NCBI GenBank assembly: GCA_030451965.1
Contig: JAKDNE010000113.1
Location: 1 to 9,232, forward strand
Direction of reading: 5' to 3'
Source of the DNA: Brachybacterium sp.
Lineage (GTDB): Bacteria; Actinomycetota; Actinomycetes; Actinomycetales; Dermabacteraceae
DNA: 9,232 bases
Position numbers and translations under genes: made by a program. Of this stretch, positions 7,366-9,232 are shown one piece after another. Below the pieces are notes generated by a model that saw only the letters and a list, made by a program, of their open reading frames with translations, was not told where the DNA came from and did no database searches. The first letter of the stretch is position 1. Every line of letters begins with the position of its first letter.

Positions 7366-8004
7366 ATGCGCGTTCTCCAGATCGACCACCCCCTCGTCGC
7401 CCACAAGCTGTCGGTGCTGCGCAATCGCGCCACCCACTCCTCGGTGTTCCGCCAGCTCGCCGATGAGCTGGTGACCCTGCTGGCCTACGAGGCGACCCGC
7501 AACGTCGCCGTCGCGCCGGTCCAGATCGAGACCCCGGTGACCACGATGACCGGGACCCGCCTGACCAACCCCAAGCCGATGGTGGTGCCGATCCTGCGCG
7601 CCGGCCTCGGAATGCTCGATGGCCTCACCCGCCTGCTGCCCACCGCCGAGGTGGGCTTCCTGGGCATGGTGCGCAACGACGAGACCCTCGAGGTCACCAC
7701 CTACGCGAACCGGCTGCCGGATGACCTCTCCGGCCGCCAGTGCTTCGTGCTGGACCCGATGCTGGCCACCGGCCACACCTTGATCGCCGCCTGCGAGTAC
7801 ATGCACGAGCGCGGCGCCCGCGACATCACCTGCGTGACGCTGCTGTGCGCCCCGGAGGGTCTGCGGAACCTGGAGGAGGCCCTGGACCCGGCGATCGACC
7901 TGACCGTCGTCACCGCGGCGATCGACGAGAAGCTCGACGAGAAGGGCTACATCGTGCCCGGCCTCGGGGACGCGGGAGATCGCCTCTTCGGCGTCGTCGG
8001 CTGA
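7366..8004 (+). CDS. upp: Uracil phosphoribosyltransferase
   Basis: This enzyme makes UMP from uracil and PRPP in pyrimidine salvage, in the cytoplasm. The 212 residues match the family from end to end: N-terminal DHPLVAHKLSVLRN, PILRAGLGMLDGL (75-87), the PRPP-binding loop VLDPMLATG (128-136) and the C-terminal uracil-binding segment YIVPGLGDAGDRLFG (195-209). The length is typical (about 205-215). In the PRPP loop, the residue after ATG is H137 where most UPRTs I can recall have Gly (ATGGS or ATGGT). It may be a lineage variant and is unlikely to mean loss of function given the intact remainder. It is preceded by a promoter-like hexamer rather than a ribosome-binding site, and followed directly by a GC-rich hairpin, so it appears monocistronic. 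Confidence 0.95.
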   Translation: MRVLQIDHPLVAHKLSVLRNRATHSSVFRQLADELVTLLAYEATRNVAVAPVQIETPVTTMTGTRLTNPKPMVVPILRAGLGMLDGLTRLLPTAEVGFLGMVRNDETLEVTTYANRLPDDLSGRQCFVLDPMLATGHTLIAACEYMHERGARDITCVTLLCAPEGLRNLEEALDPAIDLTVVTAAIDEKLDEKGYIVPGLGDAGDRLFGVVG

Positions 8005-8026
8005 TCGGGGCCCGGCCGGGGCCCGA
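8005..8026 (+). terminator. GC-rich hairpin right after upp
   Basis: TCGGG (8005-8009) pairs with CCCGA (8022-8026), followed by one G-G mismatch and three more pairs (8011-8013 with 8018-8020) around a GGCC loop. It begins at the base after the upp stop codon. There is no T-run, so it is a U-less terminator candidate. Nothing recognisable follows between 8027 and 8129. Confidence 0.45.
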
Positions 8027-8141
8027 GCAGCTGGTCACCGACCATCGCGGGAGCCGCTCCGGCCGAGCGTCCCGACCACCTCCGTCCCGCCATGTGAACA
8101 GCCTCTTGCCCCTCGGGACGGGACAGGGCATGCTCGTTCCC

Positions 8142-8255
8142 ATGACCTCGATCGCCGTGCTTCGCGAGACCACCCGCCGGGTGGTCCGCTCCACGATGCG
8201 CTCGATGATGTCCATGATGATGATGCCGATGATGCATCGTCAGCCGAGCCTCTAG
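8142..8255 (+). CDS. Candidate methionine-rich small protein or leader peptide (37 aa)
   Basis: I recognise no family for this frame. From the ATG at 8142 it encodes 37 residues: a basic first half (TTRRVVRSTMR) and then a cluster in which nine of thirteen residues (19-31) are Met, ending in HRQPSL. Starting at the in-frame ATG at 8130 would add MLVP. Leaving out the ATG codons, 24 of 27 codons end in G or C, as expected for a real gene here. There is no convincing ribosome-binding site: AGGG (8125-8128) is one base from 8130 and thirteen from 8142. The Met run comes from ATG trinucleotide repeats, so simple-sequence expansion is the alternative explanation. The stop codon lies inside a hairpin region ahead of the winged-helix gene, so it could be a regulatory leader peptide. 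It could also be a metal- or oxidant-reactive peptide. Confidence 0.4.
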   Translation: MTSIAVLRETTRRVVRSTMRSMMSMMMMPMMHRQPSL

Positions 8256-8331
8256 AGAGCTCACGACTCCTCCGAGATCGGCTGACAGGAGCCGGCCGGA
8301 AGGCGCGGGCTCCAGGTGCTTCCGGGAGCAC
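8239..8331 (+). promoter_or_regulatory. Series of competing hairpins downstream of the Met-rich ORF
   Basis: Four stems can be drawn. GTCAGCCGA (8239-8247) pairs with TCGGCTGAC (8278-8286), nine perfect pairs that span the small ORF's stop codon. GGAGCC (8288-8293) pairs with GGCTCC (8308-8313). CCGGAAG (8296-8302) pairs with CTTCCGG (8319-8325). GTGCT (8316-8320) pairs with AGCAC (8327-8331) around a short loop. The last three are partly mutually exclusive, which is the usual layout of an attenuator. No T-run follows. The remaining 8332-8425 up to the next gene holds a small palindrome and a ribosome-binding site. Confidence 0.4.
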
Positions 8332-8359
8332 ACCCCTGAATGATCCGCCTGCGGGCGTC

Positions 8360-8372
8360 GATCCCAGGGATC
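8360..8372. promoter_or_regulatory. Palindrome GATCCC-A-GGGATC, possible operator
   Basis: This perfect 13-bp palindrome with a single central base lies 53 bp before the start of the winged-helix gene. It is too compact for an RNA hairpin but suits a dimeric DNA-binding protein, possibly the downstream regulator itself. Another small palindrome, CCGC-CT-GCGG (8345-8354), lies just upstream. This is positional inference only. Confidence 0.22.
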
Positions 8373-8425
8373 CCGGGTCCACCAGCAGCCGCGCATCTCG
8401 CGCCGCACCTCGGAGAACTCGCATC

Positions 8426-9184
8426 ATGACCATCACCCTGGATCGCCCCACCACCCACATCGATCGTCGTCCCGCCTCGCGCCCGCTGTACCGGGTCGGG
8501 GGCACGGCGCCGCGTCCGCGGCCCACGGCCGACGCCGTCACCATCACCGTGACGGTCACCCTTCCCGCCGGCACCGGAGATGTCGAGACCGCCGTGGTCG
8601 CCGACGAGCTGCGCACCGGTGCCCAGCGCCTGGTCGGCACCCGCAACGGCCGCACCACGGTCGCCGTGAACAGCCCGAACTCCTTCGCCACCGCAGGCCG
8701 CTCCACCTCCCGCACCCTGCCGCCCCGCAGCCAGGGCGCCGCCGCGGTGACCCCGTTGCGCCCCCGTCGCACCGGCGTGGTCTCCCCCAACTCTCCTGCC
8801 CGCAGGGATGCCGAGGCCGCTCGGCGCCGTGCGCTGCAGGCCACGGCGGTCAGCGTCTCCAGCCCATCCGTCGCTCCCGAGGACAGCCTGGTCATCGACC
8901 TGTTCGGCCGACGGGTGCGGATCGACGGGCAGGACGTGGACTTCACCTACAAGGAGTTCGAGCTGCTCTCGCAGCTGGCGGGCAACGCGCGGCGGACCAT
9001 CTCGCGCATCGAGCTCATGGAGACCGTCTGGGCCGAGGCGCCCGAGGACACCGGCGAGCGCACGGTCGATGTGCATGTGCGCCGGGTCCGCACCAAGCTG
9101 GGCCGCTACCGCCGCCTGATCTCGACGGTGCGCGGAGCGGGCTACCGCCTGGACCCGGGGAGCGACGTCGCGATCCTCGGCTGA
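8426..9184 (+). CDS. Orphan winged-helix DNA-binding protein (OmpR/PhoB C-terminal type)
   Basis: This 252-residue protein ends in a complete Trans_reg_C winged helix (about 155-242): LVIDLFGRRVRIDGQDVDFTY, then KEFELLSQLAGN, ELMETVW, the recognition helix TVDVHVRRVRTKL (213-225) and the wing STVRGAGYRL. There is no receiver domain with a phosphoacceptor Asp. Instead residues 1-36 are Pro/Arg/Thr-rich, 37-70 may form a small strand-helix unit (VTITVTVTLPAG, then ETAVVADELRTGAQRL), and 71-150 are low-complexity and basic, with an Ala/Arg helix at 124-140. It should bind DNA, but its signal is unknown and it is not a normal response regulator. GGAGAA (8412-8417) is eight bases before the ATG, supporting this start. 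The long upstream region with a Met-rich ORF and hairpins may regulate it. Confidence 0.82.
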   Translation: MTITLDRPTTHIDRRPASRPLYRVGGTAPRPRPTADAVTITVTVTLPAGTGDVETAVVADELRTGAQRLVGTRNGRTTVAVNSPNSFATAGRSTSRTLPPRSQGAAAVTPLRPRRTGVVSPNSPARRDAEAARRRALQATAVSVSSPSVAPEDSLVIDLFGRRVRIDGQDVDFTYKEFELLSQLAGNARRTISRIELMETVWAEAPEDTGERTVDVHVRRVRTKLGRYRRLISTVRGAGYRLDPGSDVAILG

Positions 9185-9192
9185 TCGACGTA

Positions 9193-9208
9193 TTGCGAGC
9201 TTGCGAGC
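9193..9208 (+). repeat. Short tandem repeat TTGCGAGC x2
   Basis: TTGCGAGC is repeated directly and without spacing just after the winged-helix gene. TAGGAG at 9211-9216 could be the ribosome-binding site of a gene beyond the window edge, but no start codon is seen in the remaining bases. Confidence 0.25.
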
Positions 9209-9232
9209 GATAGGAGACCAGCCAGCAGACGC

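Noticed and set aside
7339..7806. Upstream extension of tadA on the - strand
   Set aside because: It runs antisense through upp and has no resemblance to deaminases; the conserved TadA sequence starts at the ATG at 7338.
8666..8793. Repeated SPNS motif in the winged-helix protein's N-terminal part
   Set aside because: There are only two short copies with different codons inside low-complexity sequence, so there is no evidence of a true repeat.

Overview
The window is GC-rich DNA (roughly 70% G+C by eye) with strongly G/C-biased third codon positions, ATGA start/stop overlaps and what look like leaderless promoters. This fits a high-GC actinobacterium. A Micrococcales member such as Brachybacterium or a relative is my guess from the style of the proteins, not something the sequence proves.

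Layout. (1) Bases 1-3607, + strand: four tightly packed genes, an ABC ATPase, an ABC-2 permease, a DesK/NarX-type histidine kinase and a NarL/LuxR-type response regulator. This is the arrangement of a self-regulated exporter module (compare the yvfRSTU and lnr systems of Bacillus). (2) Bases 3608-3788: a convergent intergenic region with a 30-bp-spaced imperfect repeat and a perfect 24-bp inverted repeat, probably a two-way terminator. (3) Bases 3789-6527, - strand: a three-gene importer operon of the nitrate/sulfonate/taurine/thiamine-precursor type, in the order ATPase, permease, lipoprotein. Its substrate cannot be read from the sequence. (4) Bases 6528-6858: the operon's leader and likely promoter, plus a 50-codon scar that joins the N-terminus of a Phd/YefM-type antitoxin to the C-terminus of what looks like a PIN-domain toxin. 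(5) Bases 6859-8004: tadA (- strand) and upp (+ strand) diverge across only 27 bp. Each has a -10-like hexamer six bases before its ATG and no Shine-Dalgarno sequence, so both transcripts may be leaderless. (6) Bases 8005-8425: a terminator hairpin for upp, then a candidate 37-codon methionine-rich peptide gene whose 3' end overlaps the first of several competing hairpins. (7) Bases 8426-9184, + strand: an orphan DNA-binding protein with an OmpR/PhoB-type winged helix, no receiver domain and a long low-complexity N-terminal part.

How the parts relate. The first four genes should act together: the kinase and regulator sense a signal, probably envelope or drug related, and control the exporter. 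The importer operon is a separate unit. tadA (tRNA wobble inosine) and upp (uracil salvage) are housekeeping genes that may be co-regulated through their overlapping promoters. The most unusual areas are the methionine-rich peptide with alternative hairpins ahead of the orphan regulator, the toxin-antitoxin deletion scar after tadA, and the perfect hairpin between the two ABC systems. All functional calls rest on reading motifs by eye; no database search was run.
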